11,524 bases of DNA from Anaerolineales bacterium UBA6663 (lineage in GTDB: Bacteria; Chloroflexota; Anaerolineae; Anaerolineales; UBA6663). Under the pieces are notes generated by a model that saw nothing but the letters and a program-made list of their open reading frames with translations, had not been told where the DNA came from and did not search any database. Both the position numbers and the translations under genes were made by a program. Where the stretch lies: assembly GCA_002455335.1 (NCBI GenBank), contig DKKP01000335.1, forward strand, positions 2,530 to 14,053. The letters run 5' to 3'. Below, in pieces: positions 1-6,599 of the stretch (the stretch's first letter is position 1; the number at the start of each line of letters is the position of its first letter).

Positions 1-1235
1 AGCTGCCGGTACCCGGCCGGCACCTCGCGCGCGAGCGCCGCAGCCCCGGCCGCGCGCGCATCGTCCTCGAAGATCGCCAGGCCCTCGACGGCCAGGCGCA
101 GCGTCAGCCCGAGCGCATCGGCCGGCTCTCCGACGGCATGGTCATAGCTCTCTGACACCACCCGCAACGTCGTGATGGTCTCGGGCGGCAGGAACTCACC
201 CGGTTGAAGCTGAGTCTGCAGGGCAGTCTCGGCCTCGGCCACCAACTGGGCCTCGAGCTGCGCACGGATGCTTGCCTGGTCGGCCGCAACCACGGCCGGG
301 CGGGGCGCCAACGCACCGCCCTGGGTCGCGGCCGGGTTGGTCACCGCCAGTTGCAGACCAAGCGGACCATCGATCGCGTTGATCTGCCCCGCGCCGACGT
401 TGCCCACAGGTCCAAGATCGACGGCCAATACTTCGGCGTCGGCCGTCGCACCGATCCGGGCCGGCAACGTCGCGGCGCGCACCGTCGCGAAACGCGCCGA
501 GCTCCCGGAGGTGGTCCGAACGCGCGTCCCGGCCGGGATGGTGAGCGCCGCACCGGTCAGGTTCGTGAAGACCACTCGCCCGTTAGCCGCCGCAGAGGGC
601 GCCTCGCGCTGCCCGGTCACCGGCGTGTAACCGGTCGCCTGGACCTCGACCCTGAGTGCCCTGGCCGGGATCTGCCCGGCTTCGGCCTCGACCGCCAGTA
701 GGCCGGGGTTGGCCGTGATCGTCACCTGAGCCTCGAGCGCTCGATGCGGTGCGGGCACACGGACCACGGCCTCGGGCACGAGGACCACCACCAGGGCTGC
801 GATGGCGGCGAGCCCGACGAGAAGAATCGGCACTCGCCAGAGGTACGATCGCCGGGTCGGCGTCTGGAGCTGGCTTTGTCGGGCGCGTTGCACGGTGCGC
901 AGGGCCTCACGGTCGAGTGGGCGGCTGCGCCGCTGCGGCGGGAGCCTGGGGATGCGCGACCGCCACCGTCGTCGCGCGCCGCGCAGATCATCGAAGACCG
1001 GCACGCCAAGCCCCTGCGCGTGCTCGCGCACGACCGGATCCTGCGCGACGATGCCGAGTTGTGTTCCAAGCTGATGCGCCTGACGGTGCAGCAGCACAAG
1101 GTCGAGCCGCCGACGCAGTCCATCGCCGCGCGTGGGCCACACGAGCACAAGGCGCTGAGCCCTGGCCCACGCCATCTTGTCGCAGACGGAGTGGTAATCG
1201 TCGTGGGGATCGATGTGCAGGACCTGAGCCTTCAC
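1..1235 (-). CDS. Membrane-anchored baseplate J/gp47-like domain protein, C-terminus cut by window edge
   Basis: One frame is open from a GTG at 1235 down to base 1, giving 411 complete codons. The short N-terminal domain (about residues 1-95) begins MKAQVLHIDPHDD and contains VLVWPTRGDGL and RRRLDLVLLHRQA, followed by GIVAQDP and a GVPVF strand; it has an alternating alpha/beta look. A very basic, Arg/Gln-rich linker (about 96-132) leads to one membrane segment (about 136-153, rich in Leu, Val and Ala). The rest is predicted outside the membrane and contains the stretch around 232-251 (IPAGTRVRTTSG) and, later, GPVGNVGAGQINAIDG, both characteristic of baseplate J-like domains. Proteins of this layout are commonly annotated baseplate J/gp47 family in Chloroflexota, without phage genes nearby; none are visible here. 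The basic linker fits an N-in topology. No Shine-Dalgarno is visible before the GTG, and an in-frame TTG lies 36 bases upstream. I chose the GTG because the protein then starts at the conserved-looking MKAQVLHI block. Function is unknown. Confidence 0.8.
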   Translation of the reverse strand, partial: MKAQVLHIDPHDDYHSVCDKMAWARAQRLVLVWPTRGDGLRRRLDLVLLHRQAHQLGTQLGIVAQDPVVREHAQGLGVPVFDDLRGARRRWRSRIPRLPPQRRSRPLDREALRTVQRARQSQLQTPTRRSYLWRVPILLVGLAAIAALVVVLVPEAVVRVPAPHRALEAQVTITANPGLLAVEAEAGQIPARALRVEVQATGYTPVTGQREAPSAAANGRVVFTNLTGAALTIPAGTRVRTTSGSSARFATVRAATLPARIGATADAEVLAVDLGPVGNVGAGQINAIDGPLGLQLAVTNPAATQGGALAPRPAVVAADQASIRAQLEAQLVAEAETALQTQLQPGEFLPPETITTLRVVSESYDHAVGEPADALGLTLRLAVEGLAIFEDDARAAGAAALAREVPAGYRQ

Positions 1236-1339
1236 GCGTCGAAGTCTAGTAGAGGTTGGGGGATGGGGCAACTCGTCAGAGACAGCGGCAAACGGGGCAC
1301 GGACGGGAGCCCCTTCGCGCCACGCGCGGGTGCCATCAT
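1232..1339 (-). CDS. Possible 35-codon linker ORF overlapping both neighbours
   Basis: An ATG at 1339 overlaps the TGA stop of the Yip1-domain gene (ATGA). The frame stays open for 35 codons and ends in a TGA that overlaps the GTG start of the baseplate-J-like gene (GTGA). The predicted peptide starts MMAPARGAKG, is rich in Pro and Leu and ends LLDFDA; it matches no family I know. The double 4-base overlap is the typical arrangement for translational coupling and would explain how the downstream GTG, which lacks a visible ribosome binding site, is translated. It may equally be a chance ORF in a 100-bp spacer of a GC-rich genome. Confidence 0.25.
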   Translation of the reverse strand: MMAPARGAKGLPSVPRLPLSLTSCPIPQPLLDFDA

Positions 1340-2694
1340 GGCGCCCATTGCTGCAGGGACTGTGCGGCCTGGAGGCCAAGGGCCGGCGCAAAGAAACCGA
1401 TCAGACAGAACGGCAACGCCAGGATCACGCCCGCCAGGATCTGGGCCGCGAAGGCGCGGATGCCATCGATGTCCTGCGCCGCCTGGGTGGCGGCCAAACT
1501 CAGCAGGAGTTGATAGACGGCCAGTACCACGCCGGCGATGATGTTGACGATCGGGATGAACAAGATCCCGGTGGCGATCAAGGTCAACGGCGCCTGCCAG
1601 GCGGCAGTCAACATGGCTTGCCCGCGCCAATCCCAGCGCCCGCCCACGACGATCGAGGCCAACGCCACCGCGCCGCTGTGCAGAAGCAGGCCCACGGCCG
1701 GAAGGATCCAGACCCCGAGGATCAAGCAGATGCTTCCGATGAGCAGGGTATTGCGATCAAGTTGGCCCAACAGGGCCTGCAACTCGGGCTGTTGCCACAG
1801 GATGACTCCGAGCTGGACCAGCATGCTGACGCCTCCGGCGAGGGCCATCCATACCATGCCGCGCAGCATCGATGGGGGGTTGTTAGCTTCCAGGATCTCT
1901 TCGAACGTGGCTTTTGTCGGGCCAAGCAGCGCCGCCAACCAGACCTCGAAGAACCACTGGCTGGAATCGGCCCGGGCGTTGGCTCTGTCGCGCTCCTGGA
2001 TCATTTCCAGTGGCGTCTTGTGCGGGCGCTCAGGGCTGGCCCCGGGCTCCGCCCAATCGAGCGCAGACTCAGTCGGCCCCGAGTCGAGTAAGGCCTTGAT
2101 CCGGGTGTGGGTGGGGTGATAGCGGGCTGCCTCACGCGCGGTCTGGCGGCGCTCGTCGTCGTCATCGATCAGGTCGATCAGAGCGACCCAGGCCTCGGGG
2201 TCCGCGGCGTTGGCCTCGATCACGGCCCAGAGCATATGGCGCGCGGCCGAGAGTTGCCCCAGGTCGGCAAGCACCTGGGCGTTGGCGACCGTCGGCGGCG
2301 CCGAGCGGGCGCGTTCGATCGCGGCGCGCCGTCCATCGATGTCGCGGGGCATCGTCCGTGCCGAAATGACGGGCAGCATCGGCTCCGGTTGCATTTGGGC
2401 CGGTTGCGCAACGACCCGCTGTGTGACATCCGGAAAGGGCGTAGGCGGCGTGACGAATCCGTGTTGGGGGGTCTGGCGCGCGGTGACCGGTTCTGTGCGC
2501 ATTGACGCCTGTGAAGCGCGGGCCAGACAGTCGGCACGCCGACGAGGATCGGTCTGCGCCTGGGCCATCAGCGCCCAGGCTGCGGCATTGTCAGGCTGTT
2601 CGGTCAGCAAACGCGCGAGGGCCTTCTGCGCTTGCAGTCGATCGCCGTGGTCGAGCGCCAGGCTGGCCTGGCTCAGAAGGTCGTCGGCAAACAT
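1336..2694 (-). CDS. TPR-like protein fused to C-terminal Yip1-like membrane domain
   Basis: A 452-residue protein starting at ATG 2694 (MFADDLLSQ). Residues about 5-60 form a TPR-like helical unit (ALDHGDRLQAQKALARLLTE, then AAAWALMAQAQTD). A Pro/Thr/Gln-rich linker spans about 66-120. A second helical repeat unit spans about 138-203, with DPEAWVALIDLIDDDDERR. The C-terminal half (about 255-445) has about five hydrophobic segments, including 279-300, 316-338 and 376-398, and resembles the Yip1 family: a FEEIL segment before the first membrane helix, polar WRGQAML before the APLTLIA helix, and an Ile/Ala-rich end. Yip1-type domains are membrane proteins of poorly known bacterial role. The start lies 4 bases after the stop of the preceding gene, so co-transcription and coupling are likely. 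An in-frame TTG at 2730 would overlap that gene and is less attractive. The product is probably a membrane protein with a cytosolic TPR scaffold domain. Confidence 0.8.
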   Translation of the reverse strand: MFADDLLSQASLALDHGDRLQAQKALARLLTEQPDNAAAWALMAQAQTDPRRRADCLARASQASMRTEPVTARQTPQHGFVTPPTPFPDVTQRVVAQPAQMQPEPMLPVISARTMPRDIDGRRAAIERARSAPPTVANAQVLADLGQLSAARHMLWAVIEANAADPEAWVALIDLIDDDDERRQTAREAARYHPTHTRIKALLDSGPTESALDWAEPGASPERPHKTPLEMIQERDRANARADSSQWFFEVWLAALLGPTKATFEEILEANNPPSMLRGMVWMALAGGVSMLVQLGVILWQQPELQALLGQLDRNTLLIGSICLILGVWILPAVGLLLHSGAVALASIVVGGRWDWRGQAMLTAAWQAPLTLIATGILFIPIVNIIAGVVLAVYQLLLSLAATQAAQDIDGIRAFAAQILAGVILALPFCLIGFFAPALGLQAAQSLQQWAP

Positions 2695-2698
2695 GTGG

Positions 2699-3448
2699 CT
2701 AGGTGGAGCGCCGGCTGTCGTGCTCCGCAAGCGGCGGCTCTTCGGCTAAGCGTTCGATCACGCCCGTGGGCCGACCGGCGGCCTTCCGGATAAGCGCGCT
2801 GTTCGGGTGGCGTTTCAACGCCTCGGCCGCGGTCTGCGCGCGCTCGGCATGGTCCTCGATCATTTCGATCAGGCCGACCCACGCCATCTCGTCCTGCGGT
2901 TGGCGTTTGACGACTTTGCGCAGGATCTCGATCCCGACCTCGCGCTCGCCGTTGTCGTATAGGATCATGGCGACCTCAAGGCTTGGCTTGCCCTGCCGGG
3001 CGCGCTGGATGAACAACTCCATCTCGGCCGTGCGAGGCGGCGCTGCTTGCATGATCGGCGCAGCCGGCACGATCGGTGCCGTCGGAGGGCGTGTGGGCGT
3101 CGGGGCAGGTGGGGGCGTTGAGGCATCGAGGATATCGGTGCCGCCCCATTCGACGTGCAGCGACTCCTCCGAGGATGTCGCTGGCTTCTCATGTTTCCAG
3201 CTGTCTTCGACCGTGGGCTCGGCGGTGAGCAGGAGGCGCGCGATCTCGTTGTGGGGGTCGAGCTTAAGTGCCCGATCGAGGCACTCCTGGCGTCTCACGA
3301 GGTCGGTTTGAGCCTCAGCCATCAGCGTCCAGGCTCGTACATCGCGCGGGTTGCCGGTCAACACATCGGCCAGGATGCGCTGAGCCCGCTTGAGATCGCC
3401 GGCGTCCAGGGCCTGTATCGCTTGTTTCAGGGTGACATTGTCAGCCAT
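2699..3448 (-). CDS. TPR-like repeat protein with proline-rich linker, soluble paralogue of the downstream gene
   Basis: A 249-residue protein with no signal peptide or membrane segment. Residues 7-65 form a TPR-like helix pair (ALDAGDLKRAQRILADVL, then RAWTLMAEAQTD and CLDRALKLDP). A flexible linker (about 80-140) is rich in Pro, Thr and Ala. A second repeat unit (about 155-222) contains ILYDNGEREVGIEILRKVV, EMAWVGLIEMIED and ALKRHPNSALI. Both units match the corresponding parts of the next gene, which adds a membrane domain, so the pair arose by duplication. The ATG at 3448 is preceded by a GGGGA purine stretch about 9 bases upstream. The gene leads the minus-strand group that continues through the Yip1-like and baseplate-J-like genes. 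TPR folds usually hold protein complexes together; the partner here is likely the membrane paralogue, which is inference. No enzymatic motif is seen. Confidence 0.8.
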   Translation of the reverse strand: MADNVTLKQAIQALDAGDLKRAQRILADVLTGNPRDVRAWTLMAEAQTDLVRRQECLDRALKLDPHNEIARLLLTAEPTVEDSWKHEKPATSSEESLHVEWGGTDILDASTPPPAPTPTRPPTAPIVPAAPIMQAAPPRTAEMELFIQRARQGKPSLEVAMILYDNGEREVGIEILRKVVKRQPQDEMAWVGLIEMIEDHAERAQTAAEALKRHPNSALIRKAAGRPTGVIERLAEEPPLAEHDSRRST

Positions 3449-3461
3449 CGTTCTGGTCCCC

Positions 3462-3491
3462 GTTTGTCAACAAACCTGATGCAAAGTTTGT
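3462..3491. promoter_or_regulatory. Cluster of three GTTTGT/ACAAAC half-sites upstream of the TPR gene
   Basis: GTTTGT (3462-3467), two bases, ACAAAC (3470-3475), ten bases, then GTTTGT again (3486-3491). The first two form a 14-base near-palindrome ending 14 bases before the ATG at 3448. The stretch is AT-rich compared with its surroundings. This looks like an operator in the leader or promoter of the TPR/Yip1/baseplate-J group, but no cognate regulator is visible in the window. Confidence 0.3.
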
Positions 3492-3504
3492 GCCCGCAAC
3501 CTCT

Positions 3505-3533
3505 ACTATCGGACGTTTGAGGACGAATCTGAA
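3505..3533 (-). promoter_or_regulatory. Possible sigma-70-type promoter for the TPR/Yip1/baseplate-J group
   Basis: On the minus strand TTCAGA (3533-3528) is followed after 17 bases by GATAGT (3510-3505). Each box matches four of six consensus positions. Initiation near 3498 would give a leader of about 50 bases containing the GTTTGT half-sites. This is the best candidate in the gap but a weak match. Confidence 0.25.
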
Positions 3534-3592
3534 GCGAGAATCGACCGACTGCTGTGAATCCGGCCCGAAAGCAGCTCGCATTTCGCTCGAAG

Positions 3593-3639
3593 TTAACGTA
3601 AAGCGCCACCAGGGTGGCCCCGATGGCGCTTTACGTTAA
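3593..3639 (-). terminator. 16-bp perfect inverted repeat downstream of alaS, probable terminator
   Basis: The arms are 3593-3608 (TTAACGTAAAGCGCCA) and 3624-3639 (its exact reverse complement), with a 15-base loop that can itself pair GGG with CCC. It begins 27 bases after the alaS stop codon, in the alaS-to-TPR gap. The GC-rich inner part and AT-rich outer part (AAAGCGCC...GGCGCTTT) resemble an intrinsic terminator, though the U-tract is short and interrupted. It most likely separates alaS from the TPR gene group. Confidence 0.55.
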
Positions 3640-3666
3640 GCTGGGGAGTGACGTCGGCTTGAAGGT

Positions 3667-6426
3667 CTACTTCAGCGATGAGGCGATCAACCCACGGACC
3701 TGAGCCAGGGCTTCGCCAAGCCGGGATGGGTCCTTGCCGCCGGCCTGAGCCAGGGAGGGCTTGCCGCCGCCGCTGCCGCCGATCACGCCCGCGATCTGGC
3801 GTACGATCGCACCGGCGTTCAGGCCGCGCTTGACCAGGTCATCGGTGATGCACGCGATCAGGGCGGGCTTGCCGTCCTTGACGGCCCCGAGCACGGCCAC
3901 GCCCGATGGAACCTTCTGGCGGAAGCGATCGGCCATTTCGCGCAGGGTGTCGGCGTCGGCGTGCGCGATCTGGCCCGTCAGCACCGGCACGCCCGCAACC
4001 GTGTCCATGTCGCCGAGCAGGCCATCGAGGTCGCGTAGCGCCAGCTCGCGTCGCAACCGCGCGATCTCTTTTTGCTGCTGCTGGCCCTCATCGAGCAGGC
4101 CAAGCACCTTGCGGTCGAGCTCGCCGGCCGTGGTCTTGAGATAGCTCGCGGCGTTGTCGAGCACCGTGATGCGCTGCTGGATCAGGTCGAGCGCGGCGCG
4201 GCCGGTGACGGCCTCGATGCGCCGGATACCGGCCGCCGCGGCCTCTTCGCTAACGATCAGGAATGGCCCGATGTCGGCGGTCTCGGGCACGTGTGTGCCG
4301 CCGCACAACTCGTAGCTGAACGGCTCGGGCTCGCCGATCTTGACCGTGCGCACGACCTCGCCGTACTTCTCGCCGAAGAGCGCTGTGGCGCCGTCAGCGA
4401 CCGCCTCTTCGCGCGGCTTGTACGCGATGTCGACGACGTAGTTGGCGAGCACGGCATCGTTGACCGAGCGGGTGACGGCCTCGATCTGCTCCTGGGTCAA
4501 CATACCCTGGTGCGTGAAGTCGAAGCGCAGCCGGTCGGGCGCGACAAGCGACCCTGCCTGGCGCACGTGCTCGCCGAGCACATAGCGCAGCTCGCTTTGG
4601 AGCAGGTGCGTGGCGGTGTGGTTGCGCATGATGTCCCAGCGCCGGTCTTCGTCGATCTGGGCCGCAGCCACGTCGCCCACCTTGGGCGTCCCGGCCGTCA
4701 CGGTGCCGATGTGCACGATCACGCCGGCCGCGGGTTTGCGCATGTCGTCGACACGGATCTCCCAGACCGGCTCGTCCCGATCCTGCGTGTAGACCGCGAT
4801 CGAGCCGGTGTCGGCCATCTGGCCGCCCGAGGCGACATAGAAACACGTGCGCGGCAGGATGACCTCCACGACGTCTCCGACGCGGGCGCTCGTCACGCGC
4901 TGCCCGTCCTTGATCAAGGCGAGCACAGGCTCCTCGAGCTGGGCGTCGTAGTACGGGTCGTACTCCACGCCGTCGGGGCCGAGCTGACCGTTGGCCTGCA
5001 GATCCTGGATGATCGGGCGGAAGACCGCGACGTCTTCGCCGCCGAGCGGCCCGACCTCGGTCCGTGAGGCCTCGGCGTGCTGGTCCTTGGCCTTGTTGAA
5101 GCCCTCTTCATCGACGCTCAGCCCGCGCTCCTGCGCGATGTCGCGCGTGATCTCGAGCGGCAGTCCATAGGTCGCATAGAGGTTGAAGGCTGTCTCACCG
5201 TCGACGATCTTGCCGCCGTGGGTAGCGAGGTCGGTCAGATAGTTGTTCAGGTTCGCCACGCCGACGTCGACTGTGCGCGCGAAGCGCTCCTCTTCCTGGG
5301 TCAGCGTTCGTTCGATCGCGGTCTGATGTTTGACCAGCTCGGGATATTGCGTGCCGTACATCTCGATCACGCGATTGGCGACGCGGGCCAGGAAGGGCTC
5401 GCTGAAGCCGAGCTTGCCGCCGAAGCGCGCGGCGCGGCGGATGATCATGCGGCAGACGTAGTTGCGCCCGACGTTGCCGGGCACCACGCCGTCGGCAATC
5501 ATGAAGGCAGCTGCGCGGGCGTGGTCGGCGATGACGCGATACGCGATCAGGCCCGCCTTGCGTTCAGTTGGGCTGTGGCCGGCGAGTTCCTGAATCCGAT
5601 CCAGGATCGGCGCAAACAGGTCGGTGTCGTACGAGTTGTCGACGCCCTGCAGGATCGCGGTGACACGCTCGAGGCCCAGGCCGGTGTCGACGCCGGGCTT
5701 GGGCAACATCGTGCGTTTGCCATTCGAGTCCTGGTTGTATTGCATGAACACCAGGTTCCAGATCTCGAGCATGCGGTTGTCGGGGTTGTCGTCGAGCTGG
5801 CGCGCCAACTCTTCGGCATCCGGTATGCCGAGCTCGGGGTGCCAGTCGTAGTGCACCTCGGCCGTCGGCCCGCATGGCCCGACATCGGCCATCTGCCAGA
5901 AGTTGGTGCGGTCGCCCAACTTGGCCACGCGCTCGGCCGGGATCTTCAGATCCTCGGTCCAGATCTTGTAAGCGTCCTCGTCGTCTTTGTGGACTGTGAA
6001 GAACAGGCGCTCGAGCGGAAACCCGTAAACCTTGGTGCACAGTTCATAGGCAAATCGGCAGGCGTCCTTCTTGAAGTAATCGCCGAATGAGAAGTTGCCC
6101 ATCATCTCGAAGAACGTGTGGTGGCGCGGGCTTGGCCCGACGTTCTCGAGGTCGTTGTGCTTGCCGCTGACGCGCATGCACTTCTGCGCTGTCGTGGCGC
6201 GCGTGTAGCCGCGCTTCTCGGTGCCGAGGAAGACATCCTTGAACTGCACCATCCCGGCATTGGTGAACAGCAGGGTGGCGTCGCCGCCCGGCACGAGCGG
6301 CGACGACGGCACGACTGTGTGCCGCTGCTCCTCGAAGAACTCGAGGAAGGCCTGGCGCACTTCAGCGCCGGTCATCTTTTTCGATCCAGGCGTCGCGCCC
6401 TTTGGCGCGGCGGGTTTCTTGGTCAT
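3667..6426 (-). CDS. alaS: Alanyl-tRNA synthetase
   Basis: Class II synthetase that charges tRNA-Ala with alanine and edits mischarged Ser and Gly. The protein is 919 residues, slightly longer than the usual 870-880. The catalytic domain carries TNAGMVQF (about 55-62), the motif 2 region KHNDLENVG and RHHTFFEMMGNFSFGDYF (about 89-118), DVGPCGP, and the motif 3 region GLGLERV (about 249). The editing domain has HTATHLL with His603 and His607 and the CGGTH element with Cys708 and His712, so all four zinc/editing ligands are present. The C-Ala domain ends with a GGSGGGKPSLAQAGG loop typical of the family. I chose ATG 6426 because GGAGA lies 5 bases upstream. A GTG at 6438 lacks such a site. The first roughly 17 residues form a Lys/Pro-rich extension before MTGAEVRQAFLEFF, where many family members begin. 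It has its own promoter, so it is likely transcribed independently of the glucosidase gene. Confidence 0.97.
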   Translation of the reverse strand: MTKKPAAPKGATPGSKKMTGAEVRQAFLEFFEEQRHTVVPSSPLVPGGDATLLFTNAGMVQFKDVFLGTEKRGYTRATTAQKCMRVSGKHNDLENVGPSPRHHTFFEMMGNFSFGDYFKKDACRFAYELCTKVYGFPLERLFFTVHKDDEDAYKIWTEDLKIPAERVAKLGDRTNFWQMADVGPCGPTAEVHYDWHPELGIPDAEELARQLDDNPDNRMLEIWNLVFMQYNQDSNGKRTMLPKPGVDTGLGLERVTAILQGVDNSYDTDLFAPILDRIQELAGHSPTERKAGLIAYRVIADHARAAAFMIADGVVPGNVGRNYVCRMIIRRAARFGGKLGFSEPFLARVANRVIEMYGTQYPELVKHQTAIERTLTQEEERFARTVDVGVANLNNYLTDLATHGGKIVDGETAFNLYATYGLPLEITRDIAQERGLSVDEEGFNKAKDQHAEASRTEVGPLGGEDVAVFRPIIQDLQANGQLGPDGVEYDPYYDAQLEEPVLALIKDGQRVTSARVGDVVEVILPRTCFYVASGGQMADTGSIAVYTQDRDEPVWEIRVDDMRKPAAGVIVHIGTVTAGTPKVGDVAAAQIDEDRRWDIMRNHTATHLLQSELRYVLGEHVRQAGSLVAPDRLRFDFTHQGMLTQEQIEAVTRSVNDAVLANYVVDIAYKPREEAVADGATALFGEKYGEVVRTVKIGEPEPFSYELCGGTHVPETADIGPFLIVSEEAAAAGIRRIEAVTGRAALDLIQQRITVLDNAASYLKTTAGELDRKVLGLLDEGQQQQKEIARLRRELALRDLDGLLGDMDTVAGVPVLTGQIAHADADTLREMADRFRQKVPSGVAVLGAVKDGKPALIACITDDLVKRGLNAGAIVRQIAGVIGGSGGGKPSLAQAGGKDPSRLGEALAQVRGLIASSLK

Positions 6427-6458
6427 GCGGGTCTCCACGAACGAAGTCTGAACCGTCC

Positions 6459-6489
6459 ATTATAGCGCGGCAGAAGACCGAGATGTCGA
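6459..6489 (-). promoter_or_regulatory. alaS promoter
   Basis: On the minus strand a perfect TATAAT (6464-6459) lies about 33 bases before the ATG. TCGACA (6489-6484), five of six matches to the -35 consensus, lies upstream with a rather long 19-base spacer. Initiation near 6452 would give a short leader of about 26 bases, too short for a T-box or attenuator. Confidence 0.6.
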
Positions 6490-6519
6490 CGAAAGCCGAC
6501 CCGCAGACCCGTGCCCACA

Positions 6520-6559
6520 GGCGCGCTGTCGGCGGCAGACTATGGCCGCCGATTGCGCC
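6520..6559 (-). terminator. GC-rich hairpin after the alpha-glucosidase gene
   Basis: An inner stem of 8 bp (6529-6536 TCGGCGGC with 6545-6552 GCCGCCGA, 8-base loop) is extended by an outer 5-bp stem (GGCGC 6520-6524 with GCGCC 6555-6559) across small internal bulges. It begins 40 bases after the glucosidase stop and lies upstream of the alaS promoter. No U-tract follows, so it could be a Rho-independent-like terminator, a 3' mRNA-protecting structure or neither. Confidence 0.4.
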
Positions 6560-6599
6560 GACGACGCGGAAAGAAACGGGACAGTTGCCGGCAGGGCCC

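Noticed and set aside
1294..1313. GGGGC...GCCCC hairpin in the 1236-1335 spacer as a terminator
   Set aside because: The stem is only 5 bp with a 10-base loop and no U-tract, and the tight overlaps argue for continued transcription.
744..1541. 265-codon plus-strand frame and other short frames at 204-1541
   Set aside because: The minus strand carries a coherent frame from 1235 to 1 with domain motifs and a membrane helix, which accounts for this DNA.
2694..2730. TTG start at 2730 for the TPR-Yip1 gene
   Set aside because: It would overlap the preceding gene and adds residues with no match in the paralogue. The ATG at 2694 aligns with the paralogue's N-terminus.
3498..3509. 12-base CAACCTCTACTA shared with the minus strand upstream of 1235
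   Set aside because: Several chance 12-base matches are expected in a window this size, and the two copies are in opposite orientation relative to their downstream genes.
4072..6090. Two open frames of over 330 codons on the plus strand opposite alaS
   Set aside because: Both are antisense to a full-length alaS with all catalytic motifs; their products are Val/Asp/His-rich shadows without recognisable domains.
6427..6599. T-box or riboswitch leader for alaS
   Set aside because: The likely transcription start near 6452 leaves only about 26 bases of leader, and no T-box sequence is seen.
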